Counted from the first letter of the stretch, positions 11,901-23,900 are shown. The stretch: DNA of 64,000 nucleotides from Tribonema minus (GCA_017506865.1 JAFCMP010000067.1:286614-350613), one strand, 5' to 3'. Notes: generated by a model from the sequence alone, not told the origin. Numbers and translations: made by a program.

Positions 11901-14900
11901 CGCATGAACGCGTGCGGCGCGGTGCACACGATGGAGCCTTGCAAACGCACTTCTGTTGCTGCGTGCGTGCGTGCATATGACTGGCTATGTATGTGAACAG
12001 GGCGTCATGGTGAGCAACCCCCCCCACTGAAGCGGGAGCGTGTGCGTGCTGCCTCGGTAGTTTATTTGATGTAATTTGGCGACCACATTTTGTGTCTCGC
12101 TCAATGTATGCTGTCGTCATCGGCGTGCACACGCTCGCGCTCCGCTGCTGCTGCAGGCATGAGCAAGCACTCGTCATGTATGAGTACAGCCCCAGAATTC
12201 AATGTGCCAGTCCTAGTACTGTACGAGTACTTGTGTACGAGTGCTTCTACGAGTACAAGTAATGAGTAAAGACTTGTCTCGTCCCACTTGTGGCATCATG
12301 TGCGCATAGTACACAAGCGCTTGTGTGTTGGTGGACAGCAGTGAGTGGTGGACAGCAGTGATCCGAGAACTCCTTGTTTATATACATTCATATGATACCA
12401 CTGGTCATGTATGTGTACTCAATGATGTGATATGCACCGATGTGATGCATAGCAGCCCTTAGGGCTCGCCCAAGTCAGCTCTGCGTACATGATGTGCGTG
12501 CCAGCGCGCTCTGACCATGGGCGGTGGTAGTGCAAGCGCACAAAATCACGCCAACACTGTGGCGTCAGCGCAACCGACAGCAGTATCTTCCAAGATTGCA
12601 CGATGCTGCCGAGCAAGCAGCAACGGTATCGAGCAAGCCTCTAAGCAGGCGTGCCGTGAACAGAGTAGGCGCGCCGTGCTGCATCGGTAGTTTATTTGAT
12701 GTAATTTGGCGACCACGGAATGTGTCTCGCGCAGTGTATGCTATCGTCATGGGCGTGCGCGCGCGCGCTCTGCTGCTGCTGCTCACTGCTGCAGCGTACA
12801 AGGTGATATTGTGCGTTTTGACGAGATCTGCAAGCAATGCAGCACCGCACGTTTCAAATCATCTCAGCCAATACTGTGCAGCTGCTGCAACAGCACGTAT
12901 CCTTCATGTTGACGACCTGCGTGGTTTTGTGTCTCGCATGCGCCTCTATATGGCACCATACGGCTGAGCACTGATACACACACAGAGAAACGGCATGTAC
13001 AGCGTGCTCTTACAACATGCTCAATACACACCAAGACAGAGACTTCTTGCCAGCAATGCCTCGTGGTCACCAGCTCCACAATACTTCAACTCTACAAACT
13101 TCAATTTTTACTCGACTCGCGCAAGCCAGTGCTTGGGGGGGTGCATACATGGCCAGCCAGCCGCGCGTAGTGAGGGTCAGCAGGGATGGGGGGCTGGCAC
13201 CTTCTGGAACTCGCCGTGGCTGATCTCGCACAGCTTCCTAATTCACCTTGCGCTCTGTACATGTCAAAGACGAAAAAAAGTCAGCATAAAACTTCAACTC
13301 TATAACCTTTAACTCTACAAAACCTGCAGAGAAGCAGTGCTTGGGGTCCATGGGAAGAGGCAGAAGGGGGTGGAGGCGCACCTTCTGGAACTCGCCGCGG
13401 CTGATCTCGCACAGCAGCTTCCACACCTGCAGGCACTCCGCGTCGCCGCTCTGCAGCTTGACGACCGTCTTGCGGCTCACGTCCTTGAACTCCTCCGACT
13501 CGTCGAACGCCTGCTTGGCGCCCTGTGAGACAATGTACGCATGCAGTGTTTGAAAGGAGAAGGCGTCGCGTCCGCAATATTCAGCGCATTGGCCACACTG
13601 ATTTTGCGAGGCACTGATTCTGCGCTGATTTTGCGGAGAGATGGCGCTGGACGCCTGCGTGGCGCTGTGCACGTGCAGGTTGCGTGCCCCCCCCGAGAAG
13701 CTCAGTGGGGCTGATGGTAGTGACTGAACTGTGCGCGAGCGACGGTGTGGTCTATACGCGTCGAGCATGCCAAGAATCTCAACGCAAGTGTAAGCCGCAA
13801 TGCACATCAGTCACAGTGCCCGAGCGTGCCCACCGCGTGGCCACGTAAAAGGCGATCAGGTCCGTCGGCTGCCGCGGGTTCATGAACAAGCCCGAGTGCG
13901 GCGTCATCACGAGATTAACGAGCACGCCAGCACGTCATGTTAGCACAGAACTTGACCTTCCTTGCGCTGACGCTCGCTCAAGCTCTACTGCCGGCCGAAC
14001 CGACTGGACTGACCTTGTAGAAGGTGGTCAGGTCCGTCAGATTCGGCGGGTGCGTGAGGAAGTCCGGGTACGCCGTCTTCATGTGGTTGATGAGCATGCC
14101 GAACTGCGTCCCCCAGTCGCCCACGTGGTTGACGCGCAGCACCGCGTGCCCCGCAAACTCCAGTATGCGGCAGATGGTGTCGCCGATGATCGTGGAGCGC
14201 AGGTGCCCGACGTGCATCTCCTTCGCGATATTCGGGCTCGAGAAGTCAACCGCGATCTTCAACTTGCGGTTCGCGGGCAGCGGCGGCGGCGCGGGCCCGT
14301 CGCGCGCGAGCGCGCGCACCGCGTCGCTAATGAACGTCGGCCGCAGCCGCACGTTGATGAAGCCCGGGCCCGCCACGGACGTCGACTCGACGAGCGGCGA
14401 CGGCGGCAGCGCAGCGATGATCGCGCGCGCGACGTCGTGCGGCTTGGCGACGCCGCCGCCGCCGCGCGCCTTGAGCAGCGGGTACAGCGACATGGGCGAG
14501 TTGCACTGGAAGTCGCCGTGCTTGTACTGCGCGCACTTGCCGAGCGCTGCCTCGACGTGACCCAGCTGCGGCGGCGCGGCGCAGCGGAAGAGGGAGGAGG
14601 GGGGGGAGCTGAGGTGGGGAGTGCAGCGGGCGCGAGTCTGGGAGTCACTGGCGGCGGCGCAACCGCGGTAGCAGCAGAGCGCGCTGCTGTGGCGGCGGCG
14701 GGAATGCTGCCGCTGAGGCGACCGGCTCAGAGGCACCTGCGGGCGCCGCGCGCTGTTGCACTGAGCAGGACATGCGGAGAGCGGTCGCCGACCGCCGCCT
14801 CTGCCCCTGTGCGCAGGTAGGTATGAACGACCGCAGGGGGGGGCGATCGCACGCCGCCACGGAAGCACACTGCTCCCCGCGCGCACGAGAGCTGGTGCGC

Positions 14901-15322
14901 AGCGCCCACCCCCCGCATCATTGCTCAGCCACAGCGCACCGCCCGTACACGACGACACAGTGAAGCACGTGGCGCAACACGGCACACAGCGCGCCGCCGC
15001 CGCCGCTCACCTCCGGGAACGCCTTGCTGATGGCGGCCGTGAACAGCCCGCGGATGCTGCCCAGCAGCCCCTGTCCGGCGACGTCCGCGCTGCCAGCGCC
15101 GCCGCCGCCGCCGCTGCTGCCGCCGCCGCGGCACGCCGCGACCAGAGCCGCCGCCTGCTCCGCGACGCCGGCCAGCTGCGGCAGCGCGGCGACCGCTGCT
15201 GCGTACGCGGCCGCGCGCGGGTGAGCGGCTGCCGCTGCGGCGTCGGCGCTGAGCGCTGCTTGCGCTGCGGGCGCGGCGATCGCGTCCGCGACGGAGGCGG
15301 CGGACTGCGCGCGAGCACGCAC
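5971..15322 (-). CDS. RARS: Arginyl-tRNA synthetase, cytosolic type
   Basis: It charges tRNA-Arg with arginine. Nine exons join in frame to about 671 residues: 15322-15011, 14565-14014, 13522-13382, 11393-11289, 10606-10412, 9224-9099, 8071-7972, 7674-7409 and 6189-5971 (stop). Exon 2 carries [20 protein letters not shown] and the class I HIGH motif in [14 protein letters not shown] (near residue 222), then [14 protein letters not shown]. Exon 5 has [17 protein letters not shown] and [16 protein letters not shown]. Exon 6 has [18 protein letters not shown] and RSGDTVRL, the ArgRS counterpart of KMSKS. Exon 8 has [13 protein letters not shown]. Exon 9 has the DALR anticodon-binding end [12 protein letters not shown] and [19 protein letters not shown]. 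The start is the methionine at 15322, which gives an alanine-rich N-terminus, and a longer leader cannot be excluded. The length fits the family. Most introns carry copied exon edges and TTAGGG-like repeats. A WHEP/GST protein lies just upstream on the same strand. Confidence 0.95.
6174..6690 (-). repeat. Diverged tandem copies around the acceptor of the last ArgRS exon
   Basis: The first bases of the last ArgRS exon and its acceptor (6174-6197) recur at 6327-6350. The surrounding unit, marked by a repeated gcgacgcgtgcttg-like string, recurs again with more changes near 6560-6610. The period is about 150-170 bases. These are outward copies of the exon's 5' edge in the upstream intron. Confidence 0.75.
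8081..8110 (-). repeat. Triplicated branch-point-like repeat
   Basis: Three tandem copies of a 10-base unit (plus-strand agttacagac) lie 10-40 bases upstream of the acceptor of ArgRS exon 7. On the coding strand each unit contains ctgtaac, which resembles a branch-point motif. Confidence 0.85.
8765..9038 (-). repeat. Two extra copies of the 3' edge of ArgRS exon 6 plus donor
   Basis: The last 46 coding bases of exon 6 (encoding [13 protein letters not shown]) with the gtgcgt donor (original 9093-9144) recur at 8765-8816 and 8987-9038, with few changes. CCCTAA-type repeats separate the copies (for example 9037-9066). Both copies keep a usable donor motif. They lie in the intron downstream of the true exon. 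Confidence 0.92.
9902..10334 (-). repeat. Four extra copies of the 3' edge of ArgRS exon 5 plus donor
   Basis: The end of exon 5 (encoding [20 protein letters not shown]) and its donor, original 10403-10493, recur in the downstream intron at 10248-10334, 10149-10225, 10000-10083 and 9902-9977. Divergence tends to rise with distance. Spacing is about 100-150 bases, and short TCAAGTTCAACTG-like strings sit between copies. Confidence 0.92.
10720..10930 (-). repeat. Two extra copies of the 5' edge of ArgRS exon 5 plus acceptor
   Basis: The start of exon 5 with its acceptor and upstream intron bases (original about 10561-10640) recurs at about 10724-10802 and 10857-10927 in the upstream intron. 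The same exon is thus copied outward from both ends. Confidence 0.88.
10980..11262 (-). repeat. Two extra copies of the 3' edge of ArgRS exon 4 plus donor
   Basis: The end of exon 4 (encoding KMEAKGLLK) with its gtgcgcgg donor (original about 11263-11340) recurs at about 11119-11190 and 10980-11060. The period is about 140 bases. Each copy is followed by a degenerate CCCTAA-type string such as 11194-11214. Confidence 0.88.
12036..12788. repeat. Direct dispersed repeat of about 120 bases, two copies
   Basis: Positions 12036-12160 and 12664-12788 are highly similar and share a core tagtttatttgatgtaattt followed by ggcgaccac. Both lie on the same strand in the intron between ArgRS exons 3 and 4, about 630 bases apart. 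No coding capacity or terminal repeats are evident, so this may be a mobile-element remnant or a local duplication. Confidence 0.8.
13085..13236 (-). repeat. Extra copy of the 3' edge of ArgRS exon 3 plus donor
   Basis: The end of exon 3 (encoding ISRGEFQK) and its donor at about 13376-13420 recur at about 13190-13236. The downstream intron bases, including a cttcaactctacaa string and agcagtgcttggggg, are copied as well, so the unit is about 200 bases. Confidence 0.88.
13837..13908 (-). repeat. Decayed copy of the 3' edge of ArgRS exon 2
   Basis: This segment aligns without gaps to 14011-14080, the end of exon 2 (encoding [16 protein letters not shown]), but with many substitutions and a changed donor. 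It is an older copy of the same outward kind. Confidence 0.75.
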
Positions 15323-16100
15323 GGAGGCGGCGCGGGGGCGCGCGCGTGAGGGTGCGTGTGAGAATGCGCCTGCGAAGCAGCAGGCAGGCTTTGTACGATG
15401 TGTTGACGCTGTTTCAGCGGGCGAGTGCGCAGCTTTGGAGCGCGTGCTGACTGCGCTGCGGGCGCGGCTGAGGCGCGCGTGTGGGAGGCGCGAGGTGCCG
15501 CGCAGAGAGACGCAACCCCGTCACCCCCCAGGGGGAGGGGGAGAGACGGGGGCCGCGCGCCCGATGCGAGAGGCGGACAGAAGAGCGGCAGCGCACTGCG
15601 CGGTGTGCTGCTGGCACCACAAAATCGAGTGAGCGCGGCTCGCTAACGGCCGCACGTGTCACGGCCGCGACTGCCTCAGCAGACCGCACAGCAGCGACAC
15701 ACGATGCACGCCTGCGATACGCATGACGGCGGCGCAATGGCGGCATGAAATATGTATACTTCAAAGTTATGCGCGGAGCACTGATGCAGCTGAGCAGGAG
15801 CCTCTGCAACCAGCATGCTACTGCTGCTGGTAGATTGCACCAGCAGCAGCACTGCCACGACATGGCTTTAACCGTGAAGACCTGTACCGTTGAAGTTGTC
15901 AGGCATGTCGTATGACCGTTGCCAGTTCACAGCAATGTGGGTCTAGGTCTGGCTCTGGCATGGCATTATGAGAGAGAAATGCATCAACGTGGAGGACAAA
16001 AGGACAGGAAATTATCTGATTATCAATAGGGATTGTGCCACCCGCAAGTCAAGTGACATGGAGGAAGTACTACTGCCACTATCAGGCAGTGTTGAGCACG
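15323..16100. other. Intergenic, no supported gene; ArgRS 5' flank
   Basis: This lies between the ArgRS start and the end of the WHEP/GST protein, both on the minus strand. No methionyl-tRNA synthetase catalytic motif or other domain is visible on either strand. The ArgRS promoter is expected here, but no clear TATA element is seen near the start. Confidence 0.55.
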
Positions 16101-16412
16101 TCAGGGACCGTGCTGGCTACTAGAAGTACCCTCCAGCGATAACATAACAGTGCAGGCAACGTTACTTAGTGAAGGCCACGCCACGGTCGTCCAGTGCACC
16201 ACGAGTGCGCGTTGCGAGCTCACATCACCGCTAGAACATGTACCGAGCGGAACCGCTGCTGCACCCCATGAATGCACACATCCCACATGTCCACGACCAC
16301 CGGCGACATGCGGCTGATGCACGACTCCGTCGCGCTGCGCGATACATACGATCGCTGAGACCCAAGCCAACATGTCCGTGCATGCAAGCATCTGCCATTG
16401 CGCACTACTCAC

Positions 16413-17386
16413 CCCTGCCAGGAAACCCCCTTCCTGCGACCCCAGCCGCGCTTCCAGCGCCGCCAGCAGCGCGCCGCCGCCCCCCTGCACCTGCGCCTGC
16501 GCCCACGCCGTCGCCGACTCCGCCGCCGCATCGCCCGCCGCGTCAGCGGTGTACATGAAGTAGCGGCATGCGGCGCTCGTGCCGAACACCAGCTCTGACT
16601 TCTTGACAACCAGCACGCAGCTGCCGGCGAAGGTCAGGTGCGGCGCTGGGTGGGACAGGGCGGGCGCGACAGCGGCGCCTGCCAGGGCTGCCGCCATCAG
16701 CACCTGTTGCGCAGCCAAGGCGTCTTCTGCATACAAGCAAAGGTCGCAATTGGCCGCCGCCGCTGCTGCAGCTCCTGCCGCAGGCGCAGCTGCTGCTGCC
16801 GCTGCCGCCGCTGGCGCCGCTGGAGGTTCCGGGGACTGAGATTTCGCGGCTTTGGACGCCTTTTTCAGCTGTTTCTTGCTGGGCCCCTCTCGCGCTGGCT
16901 TGGGCTGCGGAGGCTGTTTTTCTTTCTTGCCTACTGCGCTCGGAGCCTGGTCATAGTCCGAGCCCGTGAGTGCTTTGAAGTCCTTCTTGAGCTGAGTCAG
17001 GGAAGCCACCTCGGGCGCAAGAGCGGTTTTATCAACGCCCTGGCCTTTGAGTACCCTGATCTTCTCGCCCTGGGCGACGATCGAAGCCTGTCACGCACGC
17101 CAAGGCAGCAATCACCACAAAGTCATCAGACGAATATCTCAAAAGACGTCCTGTTTGTCTGCGTTGCGCTGCTCCAGCATCGCCGTTGCGTGGACTGATG
17201 GATTCGGTACAGAGTATTATTGTTGCTCACCTTTAATTCCTCTGCCATGTCGGTATCGACACCGAGGATATCACTGTATATTTGTGGCAGAGGAATGTTC
17301 TGCGGACTAGCCAACAAGCCGCTAATAAGGGTCTGCCTGAATATGGTCACACACGACAGCATGCCGCTGCGCGAAATGACAAGCAA
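16413..17386 (-). CDS. WHEP domain plus GST-like protein (MetRS/multisynthetase-cofactor type), catalytic domain not seen
   Basis: Two exons are clear: 17386-17231 and 17087 down to at least 16413. Exon 2 opens with a WHEP-TRS helical hairpin (IVAQGEKIRVLKGQGVDKTA, then VASLTQLKKDFKALTGSDYD). A lysine-rich linker (KKQLKKASKAAK) and an alanine run follow, then a GST-like fold. The stretch ELVFGTSAACRYFMYTAD and later GGFLAG resemble the N-terminal GST-like domain of animal methionyl-tRNA synthetase (a FSTSAICRYF-type motif). WHEP and GST-like domains bind tRNA or tether synthetases in complexes. The frame stays open to 16101 and includes TDMLAWVSAI, which may continue the GST C-terminal half, so the true 3' end is unresolved. 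Only about 700 bases separate it from ArgRS, and no synthetase core is seen. It may be a stand-alone cofactor (compare Arc1p or AIMP proteins) or a truncated MetRS. The start is the methionine at 17386 or 17362. Confidence 0.65.
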
Positions 17387-17996
17387 GTCGGACGTGCAGG
17401 TTCAACCTGATGGGTGGACAACGCTTGTGTAACAATGACATGCACAGAGAAAAAGTGGGCCAATGGCGCCATGCACGCGTGTAGACGCCAGTGCCCTACA
17501 TCATGCAGTGCAGGCGGAGTAGCAAACCTTGAAGCGGCATACCTGTGACCCCACAAAGCCCTGCACACCTCAGGCCAGTGCCATTCATGCGACGCAGTGT
17601 GACAGCATCTGTGTACATGCGCCGCCATAAGGGCAAGACTTGTGACGAGCATGCTGGTTCAAACGCTCCAGCTTTCATCTCATCACTGCGACACGACAGC
17701 ATAAGCACAGACCATATAAAGGCACCACAACGAATCACGCATCGTACTATTACGCCGCGCGCCACCAAATCTCATGGTGTCCCATACAACAGCCCAAAAC
17801 CGCATCGTAATGTGTCATGAAATTTTGATCGTTGCAACCCGCGCTGCATGAAAACGGCGGCGCGCCGCGCAGCTGCATCGTAATACTTACACGCCGTCGA
17901 AACCGGCTCAGCGCGCGCAGCGCGTGCGACAGGACGAGGTGCGGCCTCCGCTGCCACTGTAGATACCTACCTACCCCCACGACAGCACAGCAGTGC
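17387..17996. other. Intergenic, no supported gene
   Basis: This lies between the WHEP/GST start and the stop of the ABC-F gene, both on the minus strand. No recognisable domain, RNA gene or strong repeat is seen. It should contain the WHEP/GST promoter and the ABC-F 3' flank. Confidence 0.55.
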
Positions 17997-20900
17997 TCAG
18001 TTCTTGCCCATCTTCTTCTTGGACGACGGCGCGCGCTTGCTCGCTGCCGCGGACGCCGCCGCGTCCTCCTCGCCCCACTCCCAGTCCTGCGGCGCGGGCG
18101 CCCTGCGCGATCACGACACGCCGCGTACAGCTGAGTGTCAGCGTCAACGTGTCAAGAGTGGTCGTCAAAGCACCACATGTGGAGCAGTCGCTTGCACGCA
18201 GCGGGAGGGGGGGCAGGCACGCATGCGTTGCCTGTTCGGGGAGGGGGGGGGGGGCGGGGCAGGCAAGGGGGGGCACACGCACAGCAAGAGGGGGTGCAGA
18301 AGACGTGCATATGGGAGCGGGGGGGCTTTAGTGCGCAGGGGGCCAACGGACGAGGATGGTTTAAAAGTTGGTTGCACAGCTTCCAGGGGCCCCTGCCTAT
18401 GCAGCATGAACACGCAGCTTGCCTGCACACCATCAGAGTGTGCATGCGCGCCAGACCGCCGCATGCGGGGGGCGCTGAAGCTTTCTAGGACCATGAGCTG
18501 CAAGCGCAGCGCAAGCGGGCGTGTCCTTCCTGCAGCGCACGCACCTGTTGTGGTACTCCATGCCGCCGCCCTTGACGACGGCGGTGTGCGTCGCCTCTAT
18601 GCTCTCGACAAACTCCCTGTTGTGCGACACGACCACGACTGTCCCCTCCCAGCCCTTGACGGCCTCCACGAGGCTCTCCAGCGTCTCTGCGTTAGGGCAA
18701 ACGCGAGCGGGCAGGTGATGAGTTGGGGCAAATCATGCGGCATGTTGGTATATGCTAGCGGCAACAGGCGGTTAATACGCAGGGAGTTTGACATGGACGG
18801 TCTCCATATGGTGCATGAAGCTGAAGGTGGCGGTCCCGTTGTCACCTTTGACACTATGAGGTTATCGGCGCCACGGTTTACAGCATAACACTGCCATTTC
18901 GCTGTTGATGCGCTGGTCCGGCGACCGCTGCGCAGCGCGCGCCGCACAGCCCGCCAGCGCCTACAAGGCAAAACATGCACGGCGGAGGGCACGCTGCACG
19001 TGCACAACGCGCCGCGGCATGCGCACGGCCGCAGCTCAGACGTATGACCATGCTGCTGCTGCTGCCGCTGCTGCTGCCGCTGCTACTGCTGTTGCTACGT
19101 CTACTACAGCCAAAATAACCGCTGGCTGCTGATAGCCTCTACATGCATGGGCACACACACACAGCATGGATGGGCGACGTGTCTGTGCTGCGCATGCCAC
19201 GCCGCGACTGCGCAATGCATTCCACGCGCCTGTGTCGAGGTGGTTGCTGGGCTCGTCGAGGAGCAGCAGGTTGTGCGGTATCATGCTGAAGATGGCCAGC
19301 GCGACACGCGCCTTCTCGCCGCCCGACAGCCAGCCGATGGGCCGCAGCGCCTTCGGGCCCGTCAGCCCGAGGCCGCCCAGCACGTTGCGCGCCTGCGCAG
19401 GGGGGAAGAGCAGGGCCAGCATTTCAGTTAAAGGCAGCGCTCCAAGGTCGAGATGAGCCTTACAGTATGCCAGTTAAGGGGGGAGGGTCAGGGTGAGCTC
19501 CATTGTAATGAGCAGCACGCTGCGCGCCTGCGCAGGGGGGAAGTAGTGTCAGGGTGAGGGTCAGAGTCAAAGGTGAATGTTGTGGGTGACCGTAAGTCAG
19601 GACACTGTAGGAATGAGTCGCTGCAGCCAGCCGCCTTGTTAGGCAGGGTGCTGGGTGCTGCACGCACGCCTGAAGGTCGCAGCACATGTATTGCTTGTGA
19701 TGCTTGCGTGTGCGGCAGGCGTACTACAAGGTGGCAACGGTTCACCGAGGTCAAAACAACGGTGCTCCCGCAGACAGCCGCACTTCCGATCTCAAACGCA
19801 TCAGCCCGAGCCCTTGTTCAGGCGCCGTACACGACTACTCGCACGCCGAGTTTGCGCACGCCACGGTGTTGCACTCGGCAGCAGTATGGTGCGCATCCAT
19901 CCATCCGGCGGGGCACCACCCGTGATGAGAAGCAGGCGCGCAACGTAAACACGCACTGGAGGAGAAGGCGCAGCGGAAGTATCCCCCAAGAACTTCTCAG
20001 AACGCGCAACTTTGTACTTCAAGTACTGTAAGCAAAGTGCAGCGTGCGCAGCGCTCAGTGCTCAACGCTGACCTGCTCGTCGCTGATGGTGGTGTCGTAC
20101 TCGCGGACTTTGTGCAGCACGTGCTCCAGCGCCACCGCGTCCTGCGGCAGATCTGGCGCGCAGGTGCGGCGCACATGGGGGGGGGATGGGAGCGGCAGCA
20201 ATGGCACCATACGGTCAGCAGTGGCGCAGCAAAGGCCGGTGTCTATGCGAATGAGTGCTGAAAGCGCGCAGCGCAGACTGGCACGGCTAACAACGAGCGG
20301 TGTCACCCTGACCCTGATCGCGACCTGATCATAATTGACGCGGCCAACAACTAAATATTCCATGCCATGCCGCAGCTCCCGTACCTTGCGCGAGGCCCTG
20401 CGTGAAGACGCCGCTGCGCCTTCGCTGTCTTGCACTGCTACTGTCGCGTCACTGCAGTGGCGCACATGCGACCGCGCGCTCGGCGCGACTGAACGTTTGA
20501 GCTCTTGGCCCCTGTGTTGATGCGCATCAGACAGTAGTCAACTTCACATTCCACGCCACGCAGCAGCGCTCGTACCTTGCGCGAGGTCCTGCGTGAAGAC
20601 GCCCATGTTGAGGCCCTCGCCCTCGACGCGCGAGCCCGACTGCAGCGGCAGCAGGCCGGCGATGGCGCGCAGCGTGGTACTCTTGCCTGCGGCGGGGTGG
20701 GGGAAGGGGGGGGGGGGGGGGGGGTGATGCGACGGCCGTGCTGGGAGGTGAGGCAGGGGCGTCGTGTGCACGAAGTCACAATGGGCACGCCACCATGAGG
20801 ACAAATGTGAAACGTAACCCAGACGTCGCATCAGTGCCTGCCCTACACCCTGAGAGTTTTTGTCCACTGTACACGCCATCAACAGCCTCATCAAGCTGCA

Positions 20901-23900
20901 GCAGCATTGCAGACAAATAGCGTGCGTCGAGTGTATGCTTTGGCCTAGAACTTCATCCCGTGAGGGCTGATCCAAGCAATGATGTAACTTGCCGCCACTC
21001 ACAAAGCCGTCAAACCCCAAAGGCAGGCTGCAGCTAGGAGAAACACAGTGTTGCAGCTGCCAGATGCTCATTGCGGGGTGAGGAGGTCCCGGCTGCGCGC
21101 AAAGAGCCATGCGGCGGTCACAAAACAGGCGCATGTGCATCTGAAAGTGAACGTTCCACGTGCGCACCGCAGCTCACCTGCGCCGTTCGGGCCCAGGATG
21201 ACGAGTCTCTGCGGAAGCGGCAAGGAGAACCAGGCAGCGGCATTTCGTCAGCGCGCCGCAGAGCACTTCAGCGTCAGCAGCTGTGAACTTCATTTCCAGC
21301 TGTGAGTGGCATGCCACCACCCTAGCCCCCCCCCCTGGCAGGTGGTGACTGACGCCGGGGAGGCACAGCGCCAGTGCGACCTGTGCAAGGAGACAGTGAC
21401 GAGACCGTGCATGCTGCACGCCCCTCGCAGAGAGCGCGGCCATCACCACGTCAAGCCAGCATACCCTTCTCGTCCGGTGGCGAGCGACATGCCACCGCAC
21501 CTTCCCATCTGAAGGTCGAGCATGGCATTGGCGCAAGGTACATGGCAACATCCAGCTCTGAAACCAGGCAGTGCATTTTGCAACTGCTGTCGCAAACTCA
21601 TCATACCATGCCAGCGTCTCGCGTAGCGCATCAGAGCCACTGCTTACGGCCACAATTGGTGTGAAAAATCATGAAAAACAGTGGCGTGCATCATGAATTC
21701 AAGCTGCGCAGAGTGGCTCGCATCACCTGTCCCTCGAGCAGCTCGAGGTCCCCTAGCAACAAGCAATGACAACATCTAACTCTAACCCTAACCCTGAAGC
21801 CGGACGGTGCATGTTGCAATTGCTGTCGCAACACCAGTGTTGACACTGTCATACCACGCCAGCGCAGACCGCAAGCGCATCATCACCTGTCCCTTGAGCA
21901 GCTTGAGGTCCACGCCGGCGACGGTTGGAGCGTCGCCGCCCCAGCCGTACGCGGCGTCCTTGAGCGTGATCTGGTCCTTGTGGCAGCTCGGCGGCGCGGG
22001 GAGGCGCATGCGCGCCTTCATGACCTGCGGCAGGCAGTGGCGCGGCGCACAGCGCAAGAAACGGGCGTTGATGAGCTGCAGGCGACACGTGCAGGTGGGC
22101 GGTCACGCCGTCGTGGGAGGCTGAGTTGGCTCTCGCTTGAGGCCACAAAAACGCACAATGCTGAATCCTGCCGCTGCCATCACCACATGGCGGCGTACAA
22201 GAGTGAGCGTGTTGCGCGGCAGTCACAGTGTGGTTTTTTGTCAGTAGTTGCGCCACCGAACTGCGAGCATGTGGTGCTGACTGCGCTGCCGTCGCCGAAA
22301 GCAGCACGGCGCGAGGCGCGCGCAAGCCCACGGGAAGGGGAGAGGTACGGCCACTGTCACGGCAGACCTGCAACAACGTCACATAAGGTGCTCCAGGCGC
22401 GCTCGCAGTGAACATCTACACCCTGTTCTGCGCTCTGTCGTAAGTGTCGAAGAGTGATGCGCAGGCCCCATGATGGAATACAAACGCCGCCAGCTGCCGC
22501 GGTGGTTCTGGAATGCGCTATGTAGCGCCGTTCTCGGCGGTGCATGGGGGCGATCAACGAGCGCCGCGACGGCAGCCTGCGCGCGCACACCTTGCGCTTG
22601 AGCTCGGTCGGGTCGTCGCTGGCCGCCGCGGCCATCTTGTCCAGCTTCTTCTGCCTGTCGGCTGCCATCTTGGCGCCCATGGTCTTGGCGCCTGCGGGCA
22701 AAGAAGGGGGGCGCGGCGCAGCATCACGTTAGCTGCTGCAAACGCGGCATCACATCAGCTGCCCCGCTGACGCATGAAGTGTCCGTGCTGCGTGGCAAAA
22801 TGCGCTTCTCCGCTGCTGCCGTCGTGAGACGTCGAGTGCACTTGCCGATGGCCTGCAGCAGAAATGAGTGTTTCTGCGCGTGCATTGCAGCTTCGTGGCG
22901 CGGCGCAGCACTTGGCTGCCCCCCGAGAAATTTGCACCCCCGGGGCCCTCTGGGCCCACCTAACATTATCATTGCTATTTGCGTGCACACGTGCAGTTAT
23001 GGGTACAGCAGAGAGGGCCAGCATGGGTACGGCTTCAGCGGCGGCGGTGGCAGCGTAAACAGGGTTTGCAGACGGCGCTGCTCAGGGAAGTGGCGGCACG
23101 CGCTCGTGCTGCGGCGCATGCGCGGCGGCGCACGAGCGGCGTCTGTACGCAGAGGGAGCCCTGCCTGTTTGACAATCAGCGGTGCAAGCGCGCTCAAACA
23201 CCGTTGAAGAATCCGCAGGCAGACTTCTTGAACTTCCACAGATGCGGCCTTATTCGAGTTGAGAAGTGACATGCGCTGTGAGTCGGCCTGTGACGACAGC
23301 GCGTTGGCGCCGTGACAGCGGCGCAATGGCGGCTGCAGCAGAGCTCAGTCGGGCACGTCAACCTCAACACTAGCGCACATCGGAAATGGCGTAATGTGTC
23401 GCAACGTCGCCAGCGCCGCTGCAGCAACGCACCGTCATGCATGCCCGCTAGAAGCACAAGTACACTGATCGATGGCCAGGTGCATGCGCATCGCAGCCAG
23501 CAGTGCAGCGCTCAGCATCGTGTCAGGGGGCCAAGCAACTGCACTATCAACCAGTTTGAATTATCGCGTTGTTCAACTCTTGGTGTCGTAAATACCACCC
23601 TCATCTGAGGCTCAGCAACCTCGCAAGCCACTCTATTCACCGCCGCTGGGCAGCAGACGTCGGCGTCAGCGCGCTCACCGAAGCGGTCGATGACGGTCTG
23701 CATGCGCGCCATCTCTTCCTGCTCGCGCTCAAACTTGGCCAGCGCCAGGCGCACGCGCTCGTCGCGCTCGAAAAGGTACTTCTTGTACCCGCACTGTCAG
23801 GGGAGGGGGGGGGGGGGGGGAGATTGGAGTTCACTTGAGTATGTATAAGAGCGGGCAGTGCGAGTAGCACTGCAGTTGTGAGACGTGAGAGTGCGGTGCG

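Noticed and set aside
12036-12788. Possible CRISPR-like or LTR structure from the paired repeats
   Set aside because: Only two copies, no regular spacers, no terminal TG..CA and no coding domain between them; the host is eukaryotic.
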